A stretch of DNA of 64,000 bases, taken from positions 14,299,001 through 14,363,000 of the forward strand of contig CM060841.1 of the NCBI GenBank assembly GCA_030762175.1. Reading direction: 5' to 3'. The DNA is from Metallyticus violacea. Its lineage: Eukaryota; Arthropoda; Insecta; Mantodea; Metallyticidae. The notes beneath the pieces were generated by a model. It saw only the letters and a list, made by a program, of their open reading frames with translations. It was not told where the DNA came from and searched no databases. Positions 21,199 through 30,930 of this stretch are shown here, piece after piece. Made by a program: the position numbers and the translations under genes. Position 1 is the first letter of the stretch. Every line of letters begins with the position of its first letter.

Positions 21199-22010
21199 AT
21201 GGAGGTGACAGGCGACGAACAATATGCCGCTCTGAAATTCCACTTTCGTCTCAACAAATCTTCAGCTGAGGAATACACAATGCTACAGAAGCCATGTGGA
21301 ACGTTTGTTCTTCCCTATAGCATAGCGCGAAGGTGGTTGAAAATATTTAAACAAGGGAGGAAATCAATTTGTAACAAAGTTGGACCCGACGCTGCCGTTT
21401 GAGCTCTAACGTAAGAAAACGACTGCTCATTAAGACCGCTGCTGTCATTGTGAGAAAGGATCCTAGAACACTTGCCGAAACTCTGAACATTTCACTGGGT
21501 CCCACTCACACGTTGAAAAGGAAAATGCGGAGTTTCTTTCAAAAATAATCACTGCTAATGAAATCTGGTCATGTCATTTTGATTCTGAGAGCAAAAAGCA
21601 AATGATTGCTAGGAAGTTATGGACATCTCGTTTTTTGATATTCAAGGAATGATGTACCAGCAGGTAGTACTTGCATGCACAGCTGTAACATTTCATAGCT
21701 TCAAAAATGTCCTGAAAACTATGCAAGGTCATATCACAAGTATGAGGCCACATTTCCGTACAACCAGCTGAATGGTGCACCACGATAATGCACGGCAGCA
21801 CATTACAAATGTTGCTGCTGAATATCTCACAAAAATCTACACTCGCGGTAGTCCAGATTTAGCCCCATGCAACTTTTTCAAACATTTTCGTGGGAGGCAA
21901 TTTCCATCATCAAAAGCAGTGGTTGAAGGCTGCAGAGGTCATTGTGAAAGAACTGCTAAAATAGTTACAGCATGTCTTTGAAGACTGGCACAAACACTGT
22001 GAAATATTTA
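21199..22010 (+). pseudogene. Mariner lineage 4 transposase pseudogene, GVQW3-like
   Basis: N-terminus MEVTGDEQYAALKFHFRLNK, then SSAEEYTMLQK and ARRWLKIFKQGRKS, typical of the GVQW3-type mariner DNA-binding half. A TGA interrupts at about 21402. The following helix-turn-helix reads TLAETLNISLG in another frame. The first catalytic block is EIWSCHFDSESKKQ, where the family has GDE, so the first Asp is lost. The second is HHDNARQH (retained); the third is SPDLAPCNFF, with Asn for Asp. The C-terminal EDWHKHCE is recognisable. Two catalytic residues are lost and there are several frame breaks. Confidence 0.88.
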
Positions 22011-22105
22011 CAGAAATATCATTAAAATTATGAGTATGAGAAAAGGTATATTGTAAAACAATTATGACAATTCAGAAATTAATGCTACTTCTTAGCTATG
22101 ATATA

Positions 22106-23371
22106 CGTAGGTCCATAAGTTTCCGGCCTCGCTGATAAGGATTATCGCCTTCACAAAACCCTTATCTGCTGTCATACCTTATCTGTTTAGTAAATAATTG
22201 CAGCTGTAACTTCCACTCCCCTGTGTTCAGTTGTTCAGATATAGTTCCATAAAGGAGGCTATATGTAAAAGATTGTGACATGTTCAAAATGGATTATCGA
22301 GGTGCCATTATGTTCTTCACAAAAGGAGGACTTACTCCAAATGAAATTAAACAGTGATTGGACGGTGCATAAGGGGAAGCATCCCCCTCATATTCTACTG
22401 TAAAAGAATGGGTCAAACTTTTCCGAATGGGTCAGAAAGCATTGAAGATGAAGAGCGTGCAGGTCGGCCCTTGGAGGTGCTCACTCCTGAAAAGGAGAAA
22501 TTATGGAAGACAGGCGGCTCAAAGTTACAGAAATAGCAGCAAGGTTGGGCCTTTCTAAAACAACAGTCCTTCGGTTTATTCATGATCATTTAAACATGAA
22601 TAAGGTTAGTGCAAGATGGGTGCCTAGATTTCTTTCCTCAGTTCAAAAGCAGCAACGAGTCATCTGTTGTCAGGCATTTTTGGAGCTCTGCCTTGACAAC
22701 GAGAGAGAAGTTCCACAAACCATTGTTACAGGAGATGAAACTGTAGTCCTCTACTATGAGCCCTTGTCCAAAAGAAAATCAATGAAGTGGCGTAAACATG
22801 GCGAAGCACCGCCTCTAAAGGCCAAGGTCACTCAGTCAACCAAGAAGACCATGGCCACAATCTTTTGGGACTGTGAAGGAAAACTCTTCATTGACTTCAA
22901 GGAGAGGAACACCACAGTAAATGGGGAATACTATGCTGGTCTACTGCACAGACTACGTGCTTCCGTCAAAGAGAAAAGACGAGGAAAGCTGAGTGGTGAT
23001 GTGCGCCTTCTTCACGACAACGCGCCTGTGCACACAGCTCTTGTCACAAAGGAAGCTGTGAAGAAATATGGCTTGAAGGAGATTGACCATTCACCCTACA
23101 GCCCAGATCTAGCTCCCAGTGACTATTTCCTCTACATGAAACTCAATAGGAGCCTTCGAGGAAGAAAATTTAAGTCTGACGAAGAAGTGATGGATTCAGT
23201 TTATCTCATTTTGCAGACAGGACTTCTGACTATTTGGGGGGAGGGGTTGAAATGTTAATTCAAAGATGTGAGAAGTGTATTGTAGGGCAACCATATTGAA
23301 AAGTGAAATATAGTGTTTGCCTTTATCGTACCTACAAAATGGTTAGGCCGGAAACTTATGGCCTACCCTCG
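22106..23371 (+). mobile_element. Mariner lineage 1, best-preserved copy
   Basis: 1,266 bp bounded by TA at 22104-22105 and 23372-23373. The 5' end CGTAGGTCCATAAGTTTCC pairs with the 3' end GGAAACTTATGGCCTACC (the 5' repeat lacks four bases of CGAGGGTAGG). The leader carries the family hairpin ATAAGGATTATCGCC...CTTATC (22133-22166), and the transposase follows on the same strand. It is the reference for the copies at 3588-3812, 7311-8599 and 14214-14655. Confidence 0.93.
22280..23258 (+). pseudogene. Mariner lineage 1 transposase, catalytic domain open
   Basis: The start is ATG 22280 (MFKMDYRGA) or ATG 22289, which has the better context. The frame breaks early: CAG TGA (a CGA-to-TGA change, the sister at 8156-8425 has Arg), then a TAA where the sister has TAT, a frameshift near 22430, and a deletion near 22495 that removes codons after LTPEK. 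From 22503 a 251-codon frame is uninterrupted: MEDRRLKVTEIAARLGLSKT (DNA binding), SARWVPRFLSS, catalytic Asp at residue 78 (TGDETVVLYY), 172 (HDNAPVH) and 207 (PDLAPSDY). The last two have 34 residues between them, the DD34D spacing of true mariners. So the catalytic half is intact in sequence but the DNA-binding half is broken. Confidence 0.93.
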
Positions 23372-23373
23372 TA

Positions 23374-24663
23374 AATGTTTGAATATATAGAATAAAATGA
23401 TGATTCTTTTACAATACAAAGAAAGAAATATTCTAAATGATTATGTACATTGTGAAACCATTTTTGTAAAGCAAGCAGATGACTGGAATTGTAATTTTAC
23501 TGATTAAGAGCTTCACGCCTTTCAGTTTCCGCCCAGAGATGGCAGCTATGCCTGGAAAGCTGCCATGATTTAAACATGGTTTACTCTTTGTAGAGAAAAA
23601 CATTTTTTTAGAGCGCAACAAAATGGTAGAGGATTTTATACTGGGCAAAATGTTAGTTGGTGCATAATAATTTCATTTATTATGTAACGGAGTTTTAATC
23701 TTATATCTAATTTTACGCTACTTTATGCATAAATCATTTTAATAGTGATTACCTTAAACGAAGCTGTACGAAACATAAGGTATAACACTTTCTTTGTGAA
23801 AATGAAGTTATGTGACTTTTTGTGCAAAATAAAACCCTTGCGTGATAGGTCACTATGAGATTTCTAGTGTTCTCTTGCGATGTTCTCTAAAACGACCTTT
23901 CCGACATGGTTAATGTTTGTCTCAAGCCGCTCATATCTTATTCATCTTCCGGTGGCTCTAAGGGAGAGCAGGCAGACAGCGAAACAAAACATGCTGTTCC
24001 TCGCATGAGAGAGTCGCATATTTCAAAATCAACACACAGTCACTGTGCACTCCACCAAGATTTTGGTCACATTTTGAAGAAAGGGCGTGTAACAATTCAT
24101 TTACATATATACTGTACAAAGAATACACACAATCAAGTGTCAGTAATTATGCTTGAACGGACGGCGAGAGAAATAATACAGCATCGGTACCCGTAGTGAC
24201 AAGGAAATCTTGTACAATGCTAATAGGTAAAGCAATTCAAAAACAAAAGCAGCATAATGGCATTTCAGACATATGATTTTGGCTAATTAAGAGCCCAGAA
24301 AATACAAATTTTAAAAGCACAATAAATAATTTCACAAAAAGTAAAGCATAAAGCTTAAACGACATTTTTCCGACAATTACACAAATAATGCTGCGCTGTT
24401 TATAACTAACAGTAACACTCACTTGCTTTCTAACCTAACTAATAATTCAAAATTGCAATTAATTCCCAAAACAATAATAAATAGGTGAATTTGAGCACTT
24501 TAACAAAGCTACGAATTAAACTTTCCTCAGTCAATAAGAAGACTAAAACCTTAATATACAGTATTACGTAACTGATTACATCACACCACTCGCTTGTAAT
24601 ACTTGATTTTTACTTGAATAAATAGGTACTAGTTACTCTCTTAAAAGTTATTCAGAGTATACT
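23374..24663. other. Non-coding; one unidentified plus-strand frame
   Basis: 23906-24196 (96 codons, includes KGEQADSETKHAVPRMRES) lies in a slightly GC-richer patch. I do not recognise it and see no good splice sites. A short hairpin occurs at about 23535-23563 (TGGCAGC...GCTGCCA). Confidence 0.4.
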
Positions 24664-25280
24664 ATTATTTATTTATTTATTTATTTATTTTACGGAGACT
24701 CTTTAACATCATAGGTCGTCGGTCCTGGTGGTGTAGTGGTTACCATACTTGCCTCCTACACCCAAGAACGCGGGTTCGTACCCGGCCAGGATCGATGGAT
24801 TTTTTTCGGGCGTAAAAATCCTAAGCATGGCTTCCTTCGGAAGGGTAGTAAGGCCGTGGGTCCCGTGTCGTACATTTGCGGCACGAAAAAGAACCTCAAG
24901 TTTGAAAGAAGAGACCTCTGAGCAAAATTTATCGGCCATTTCACGTCCTGAGTTGAATGGGACGCTGATGACCTGAGCTGTTAAAGAGCGTCCATAAATA
25001 AACCAATCAAAAAAAAAATCATCTCAGGTCATCAGCGTCTCATTCTATTCAGGGTTTGAAACGGCCGACAAATTTTGCTCAGAGGCCTCTCTTTCAGGCT
25101 TGAGGTTCTTTTTCGTGCCGTAAATGTACGACACGGGACCCACGGCTTTACTTCCCTTCCGAAGGAAACCATACTTAGGATTTTTACGCCGAAAAAAAAT
25201 CCATCGATCCTGGCCGGGTTTGAACCCGCGATCTTGGGTTTAGAAGGCAAGACTGACTAGAGTATGCTAACCACTCAATC
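24664..25280 (-). mobile_element. SINE-B split by another SINE-B
   Basis: Older, reverse-oriented copy. Its A/T-rich tail and 3' end lie at 24664-24720 ((ATTT)n, then ACTCTTTAACATC); the rest resumes at 25020 and runs through body, B-box region (GGGTTTGAACCCGCGATC) and a decayed A-box side (CTAACCACTCAATCATAG) to about 25280. It is interrupted by the copy at 24721-25019. Confidence 0.9.
24721..25019 (+). mobile_element. SINE-B, young full-length copy nested in a SINE-B
   Basis: A-box TGGTGTAGTGG (24729-24739), B-box GGTTCGTACCC (24773-24783; one base from GGTTCGAACCC), complete body, and tail CCATAAATAAACCAATC plus nine As. The insertion is marked by CATCATAGGTCGTC (24707-24720) and CATCTCAGGTCATC (25020-25033), 11 of 14 bases alike. 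Together with the reverse host copy it forms an inverted repeat of about 230 bp per arm, separated by only about 15 bp. Confidence 0.95.
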
Positions 25281-28116
25281 ATAGTTATATTTAAATTAAA
25301 TACCATTGCTTTACTCCGCATGTTATTCCTAAACTAAGAGAAAACAAAACCTCTATGCAGCATTTGTTCCCACAGAAAAGGTGGCAAAATGTCTTGAAGC
25401 ATCAAACGGCTCCGGAAACATCTGAAAGCTTTAGCAGCTGTAAAAAGCTGAGTTAATTAAGGAGTAGTTTATTTTGTACAACAAATAGGTAACATTTCCT
25501 TTATTGACACTCTATTTACATTCACACCTGGTGCATGTCAAGAACGTTATAATTAAAATAAATGTAAATCGCTTAAAACAGCACAGTGTTTTAAAGTTGT
25601 TTCATTCGAGACGAAAACTATTTCCATATTTCCAAAGCGCACGAAGCGGAGTCACCAGCAAGGAGGATCATATTGTATAAGTTGTTAACTGTTTTTATCA
25701 TGAACATTTTCAAATATTGGGTTCTCAATTACGGGCACTCACTCTAACAAGCGATAAGTAATCACTCAAGGCCACACGAGATGCTACGTTGGCATTGATT
25801 CTCACACCACTCAGTATTATTTGAGCAGTGACATGAGTATAGTCGTAGAATAAATTCTGATAAGGTAATAAAATGACAAATACTAGGATTAATTCTATTT
25901 CACAAAAAGTGTTTATTTATCAATTGTACTGTTCCCAGCTGTCAGCAGATTATATGAAAAAAAATTGCTAAGTAATGGAGTTCCAAATCGTAATCGATTC
26001 ATAAATTATTAGTGTTAGTAGATTAACTATAAGATAACAACCTCAAGAGACCAATTTAATTTCTCAAAGAGAATTAAGATTAATGTGTCATTTCATAAGT
26101 AGATATTATAAATATTTGGAAAATGAAGGCAAGCAGTTATCGCATCTCCTTGCTTAAAATGGTGAGCACATAACTTTTAAGTGCATTAAAATGCATTAAA
26201 TTATTACTCTACTTTCTACCACTGATTCTTTTGTAACCCATCTGACAGTGAACAATGGCATATCGTCCGATGCAGCGCCCGACGGTAGATAATTGGAAAA
26301 CTCATTAAAAAAACAAAAGTCATTTTAATTTTTGTTCTTTCTACTGTATATATTATACATTTTTGTGTCCAATTGTCTTAGTTTTTAATAAGAAACAATA
26401 GAGTGTTGATCAATATTATTTTACATTTAAACTGGCAGGACGGTTCCCCTCCAAACTGGAATAAATAACTAAAAGCAAACACACAAGAACGACATTCCCT
26501 TTATCTTGGATCAATATTCGTTTAAATGACCTTTTATGAAAGTACTAGCATTAAAGGACTGTTACTGTGTATGGTTTCTCTTCTTGTACTAAGAATGATA
26601 TTATAGTAATGTATCGCTAGATTAACACAAATATTAGCCTTAAATTTAGGTTTGACACTTTACTTTTTTTCTTCCCGTTTGCGTAAAACTGTGCTTGTGT
26701 TACAGTATTTACATATGGGTGTTTGTACTTCCGTCCGTGTACATGTTCATAAGCATCATGCCGTTATAACCGTAGCTTAACCCCGTTTTGAAACGTCTGG
26801 TCCCAAAAGCCACCACCAGCCATCTGTATCCACTTGTCACTGATCGCTTAATTAAGTACCTGTTTCACAGATACCGCCCTTGTTTACCAAATTCAATTAT
26901 CGCAGTCGCCACATTCGCGTGTCTTTTGTTTCAACTGCTCCGAATGTCACTTAGCAGAAGTGCTGGGCCATTGAAACAACGAAATACACTCAACATGCCA
27001 AGCTGAAAGTTGATATATAACCAACATTACGCATTGCAGATGCCGGCCGCATTTTATGGCTGGTATATTAACGCACACTCGGCAAAACATTGGACTTGCA
27101 TGTTTAGTTATTCTGCTACTAAAGCAAGCTATGCAATACGAGCGACTCAATGAAAGAGACTGTCTAAACGATTATTGTTCTAAGCCGTGAACAGCGATAA
27201 CATTGCTAAAAGCAAACAGCACTTGGAAAAGTAAGTTTTTTTATGTTTAAATACTAGGATGTGAAGTACTTCATTATGTTTTTCATATAAAAATATGTTC
27301 TATCCTTTTAAAATGTCCATTTATAGAAGTAATTTATGGAGAAATTAACTATGCTGGGTATAGGATCGAAGAGAACTCAGAGTATTAATGTTATGGGGTA
27401 ATTCAACGGAGCAACATTTTCTAATGCCATTTGGCTATTGACTCTTTTTGACCGAAAAATATCAATATCCCCATAGTTATTTTTTCATGTGCTCATGTTA
27501 ATGCGCCGGAATGAATTATTTCGAAATAAGAAAGGAGAAATAGAACAAACAATATCCTTTGCCGTTTTTATGAATTTCCGAAGGAATGTGTTGCGGTTGT
27601 ACCCACGGACAGATTTTTGAAAAAAGTTCCATCTATCCTATTTTATAGGCATAAAGAGTGACGATAAAAATAATATATGCATGTGCATGTGCCTGTTAAC
27701 ACTCTAGCGACCGCCAGTAGACACGTAGCTTGTAGGTAGATGGTTACCCTTCGAGGCTCGGTTGCAATTGGTCCCTACTTAGTCTTAGACAGGTTAAGAC
27801 TAGACAGAGATGTTCGGAGATAGAGCTAAAGTCGTGTCCTCCAGGAAAGGCGAGGTGCTCCAGGCTTCTAATAACATGCCAGTCACTTCTAATGAAGAAT
27901 ATAATATAAGTATTTATTGTGTTAAAGTTCTAGAGCCAGCTACAACCAACATGGACTCTTAGCAGTTTCTCTCGTCTCCTGCCTCTGTATTTTCAGGAGG
28001 CCTTTTTATACAATGGTACTGCCCGAAAAAGCAGCAGTGCTAATTATAATGTGTTAACAAATTAATGTTACTTATACACTTCTTACACAATGCGACCATT
28101 AAGCTACATGGACCTA

Positions 28117-28118
<2 letters not shown>
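25281..28118. other. Non-coding; no convincing gene
   Basis: Mostly very AT-rich. 26780-27150 is less so and has overlapping frames on both strands. A short plus frame at 27039-27152 (MPAAFYGWYINAHSAKHW) follows an acceptor-like CATTGCAG but has no donor. I would not call it. Confidence 0.4.

Positions 28119-28168
<50 letters not shown>
28119..28168. repeat. (TTA)n microsatellite
   Basis: About 16 uninterrupted TTA units. Confidence 0.95.
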
Positions 28169-28532
28169 GATGACACCAATAAATGGTTGCATGTGTTGAA
28201 TGAAAGGCAAATGTTCTTCCTAGTTTCATCAGCTATATGTTTATACAAGTGTTAAAATCATTTCTTTAAGAAGTTGTGTCATGTATACACGTGCGACCTA
28301 ATAAGTCACGTATCTCTAATATATTAAGTAATTGTTTAAGTTTAAAGAGGCAATTCTGTCTTCCTACAGACATAAGAAGGCTACTTTGTTTACATAAGTG
28401 TGAAAACTTTCCCTAATAGCCCTCCCGAGTTACTTCACCTCGAAGATGTGCACGGGTGTGTCATGTTGCCTTTATTTTCTTAATATGCCCTATTTTGCTT
28501 TACCATACATTTAATTACACTGTACATTATAC

Positions 28533-28534
<2 letters not shown>

Positions 28535-28569
<35 letters not shown>
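28535..28569. repeat. (TA)n microsatellite
   Basis: About 17 TA units; responsible for the Ile-Tyr run in a spurious plus-strand frame at 28456-28740. Confidence 0.95.
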
Positions 28570-28571
<2 letters not shown>

Positions 28572-28789
28572 ATTACTCCTTACACTCGCCACGAAGACAT
28601 ATATGGCTAGGTTACTATGCCCTCCATGCATGTTGTCTGTTTTTTTCCCCCTACTTCCTAATTATATATTGTATATGGGTGTATTAAAAATGGGTGAAAG
28701 ACTACACCCATGTCTTTATTCAAATTTTCTCCCTATATAATTAGGGATGTCAAGTATAAAATTTGTTTCATTATATAGAATTTTAGTAG

Positions 28790-28905
28790 ATGATTTGTGT
28801 ATCCGCGTTCCAAACATGACCTCTGTCCACTATGTCAAAAGATTTTTCTAAGTCTATGAATATCAGGTATAGTGCAGTAGATACATGGGAAGTAAAAAGA
28901 GATAG
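28790..28905 (-). pseudogene. LINE reverse transcriptase remnant, motif A
   Basis: Read on the minus strand, LIFIDLEKSFDIVDRG (28866-28819) matches reverse transcriptase motif A of non-LTR retrotransposons, whose usual form is F.DLEKAFD.V.R; the first Asp is a catalytic metal ligand. About 20 codons of compatible sequence precede it (SLFTSHVSTALY) and VWN follows before the frame degenerates with stops. No other LINE domain is adjacent, so this is a short eroded fragment of a jockey/CR1/RTE-like element; the clade cannot be settled. Confidence 0.6.
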
Positions 28906-29460
28906 CACTATATTCCGCACGGCAATAGGCAATTCTTAACTGCCTAATCTCAAAAACATTAAATAATGTGTGCACCCTCACACAATTGCATTTGATTGCA
29001 CGGATTTTCCTCATTTCCCAAAACCCGCTTTAAGCAATATGAAAGTCAGCGAAATAAGCATGGCTAAACATATCACATGTTTCACTGACAAAATGTGTAA
29101 CTGGTCACAACCGTATTACAAGTACAATTGGTGCTGAGAGACTTTACAGTGCAGAATAGCCATGACAGTGCTTCTCAGCTCCTTTAACCGTCATTAGCAC
29201 ACCATCCTCCTTGACTGCTCAGGTAGCAGCAAAATGGCCATGTTTCAAATTAAACTAAACAGCCTGTAGGTTAATAAATAAATGCCCTTCTTTTCTGTAT
29301 TATCTGACAGCGTAAATATGTTATTGCTATAAGATGTACCTTTTATAAAAAACATTTTGCTACTGGAACATTAAATTTTCATCTGTTATGTATGACACCT
29401 ACATAAAAAATACACTTGAAATACTATTTCTCTTATTATTGAATTTACCAGGCAAGTTTT
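28906..29460. other. Non-coding; no gene seen
   Basis: No recognisable repeat or frame. Confidence 0.45.
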
Positions 29461-29530
29461 CCCTGGTCGTTAGTTTAAATTAATTTTAAAACCAATGCTT
29501 TCGCCGACGCATCATCAGTGCACTGAAAGT
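29461..29530 (+). repeat. Repeat C copy
   Basis: CCCTGGTCGTTAGTTTAAAT, TTTTAAAACCAATG and CTTTCGCCGACG align with 44816-44890 (CCATGGCTGTTGGTTTAAAT, TTTAAAACTAAAG, TTTTCGCTGGC), each followed by a CATCATC block. An interspersed repeat of unknown class. Confidence 0.6.
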
Positions 29531-29889
29531 ACCTGGAGAGATAGGTGGGAGGAGGTTAGCCTAAAGCAAAAGTTTTAAAATTGCTCTAGCGGCCACAATT
29601 TTTTCTCCTCAACGAAAGTTGGTGTATGAAATTGAAATAAGCTACAACTAACAGCAAAAATAAGGACGGTGAAATAACTAACTTAGACTAATGCAGGGAG
29701 ACCAGTCAATACTTCGCGCTAAATGCTATAGATACCAGATGCAAAATATAACAACAAGTTTTGGACTGCAGAGATGTAAAGAGGACTCAGAGAAATTGGT
29801 CTAGGTTCAATACGGCAACGAGGCAATGCAAATAATAAGATCATATGGAAGAAGATTAAAATAATAGGCCAGAGGATATCAGCATGCAG

Positions 29890-30090
29890 GAAATCCAGGC
29901 ATAATATAATACGAAAGTCTCCTTGAGTCTATCAACCGCATAGTTCTGGTATGAGAATCTGTCCATTTTGTTTAGAGGAGGAGGAATGGGCACATATTCT
30001 GGCAGAATATTCTCCCCATAAGAAGAACGCTGTTCCCACAAAACTTTTTTAAAGCAATTAGAGGTAGATTGGCATGTTGGAACCTGTTTG
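29890..30090 (+). pseudogene. Possible LINE ORF2 C-terminal zinc-knuckle remnant
   Basis: The plus frame MRICPFCLEEEEWAHILAEY (29950-30009) has the CxxC...H arrangement seen after the RNase H or reverse transcriptase region of many LINEs (CPxCxxEEE..EHxLxxC), but the final Cys is Tyr. Upstream sequence shows no other domain. A minus-strand frame of 80 codons overlaps and is probably its shadow. Confidence 0.35.
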
Positions 30091-30649
30091 CGAGCCACGA
30101 TAATTGGATGAATATGGGCATTTTCCTAGCCAAACGCGAGGCTAGAAGCAATTTATTTGTTGGTTAAAACGCAATAACTAAATAATTATAAATAATATGT
30201 CATGTGTTTCAATTCATATATCTGTAAATATCGTTCTTCATGTTTATTTTTTTTAAAAATGTTTATTTTCTGTTATTAATATTGTCGTAAATCTTATTAT
30301 TATTGTTTCTCTTTCAAATTGTGTATCATACTTAAGCACGTACCGACCCATGCATAAAATACATTCGCAATGTATATAGAATGTTATAATTTTATAATAA
30401 TATACACCCATTGAAAACATTTGAACTACATATGGTTATTTCACCAGTGTTCCATCGTTATTAACATTAACTTATATAATATATGGAAATTCCGCTTTCA
30501 ACGAATCATTGAAATAACACAAATGTTTTCTAGAACATATGCAACGTTCTGATTTCACCCTCAGATTTCAGGCTGGCACACCGATACACCGACACACTAT
30601 TTAAAAATAGGTTATCATTGTGAACGTGAAATGAACTCACTGTGACTAC

Positions 30650-30928
30650 ATGGCCATTGTTGAGATTTCAGAAATTTCCGCCTGCCGGAATGGGCGGGCG
30701 ATTGCAACAATGATTAGTGGAGGAATGCTCGAGAAGCACGGTGCTAGAAAGGAAGAAATAGCTTTGAAAGCATATGTTGCAACTGCTAAGGGACAGTGTC
30801 GCACAAGTACTGGGTATATTAATTCATTGCTGAAATCGCGGTCAAATCTAGCCCGAGACATTGGTCTTTTGGGGACGAATAGTCACCTTATTTTATCCTT
30901 TTCCATTCCTGCTGTGAATATATTGTAA
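30650..30928 (+). CDS. Unidentified 92-codon frame
   Basis: The plus frame starts MAIVEISEISACRNGRAIAT, continues GGMLEKHGARKEEIALKAYV and RTSTGYINSLLKSRSNLARD, and ends in TAA at 30928. Local GC is well above the surroundings and codon choice looks protein-like. The minus strand is also open for 71 codons, which weakens the case. ATTGTTG (30656) and CAACAAT (30705) with CCGCCTGCC/GGGCGGGCG between could fold. It may be a conserved exon or an old transposon ORF; I do not recognise a domain. Confidence 0.3.
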   Translation: MAIVEISEISACRNGRAIATMISGGMLEKHGARKEEIALKAYVATAKGQCRTSTGYINSLLKSRSNLARDIGLLGTNSHLILSFSIPAVNIL

Positions 30929-30930
30929 AT

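Larger units (their letters stand above)
20686..22080 (+). mobile_element. Mariner lineage 4 (GVQW3-like) interrupted by a SINE-B
   Basis: Starts at CGAGGCTGTTCAGTAAAG beside a TA (20684-20685). The leader is shared with a second copy at 37285-37430 (CTCAC.CTAAAATTTAACT.TACAAT). The leader is split by a reverse SINE-B at 20845-21164, after which it resumes and reaches the transposase ATG at 21199. The 3' limit is uncertain: I could not find a clean matching terminal repeat before the next mariner begins at 22106. Confidence 0.8.

Noticed and set aside
20824..21402. 192-codon plus frame
   Set aside because: Begins in a T tract, crosses a reverse SINE-B and continues into a mariner N-terminus; a chance fusion of two mobile elements.
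28456..28740. 94-codon plus frame
   Set aside because: Contains an Ile-Tyr run from the (TA)n microsatellite and no other support.
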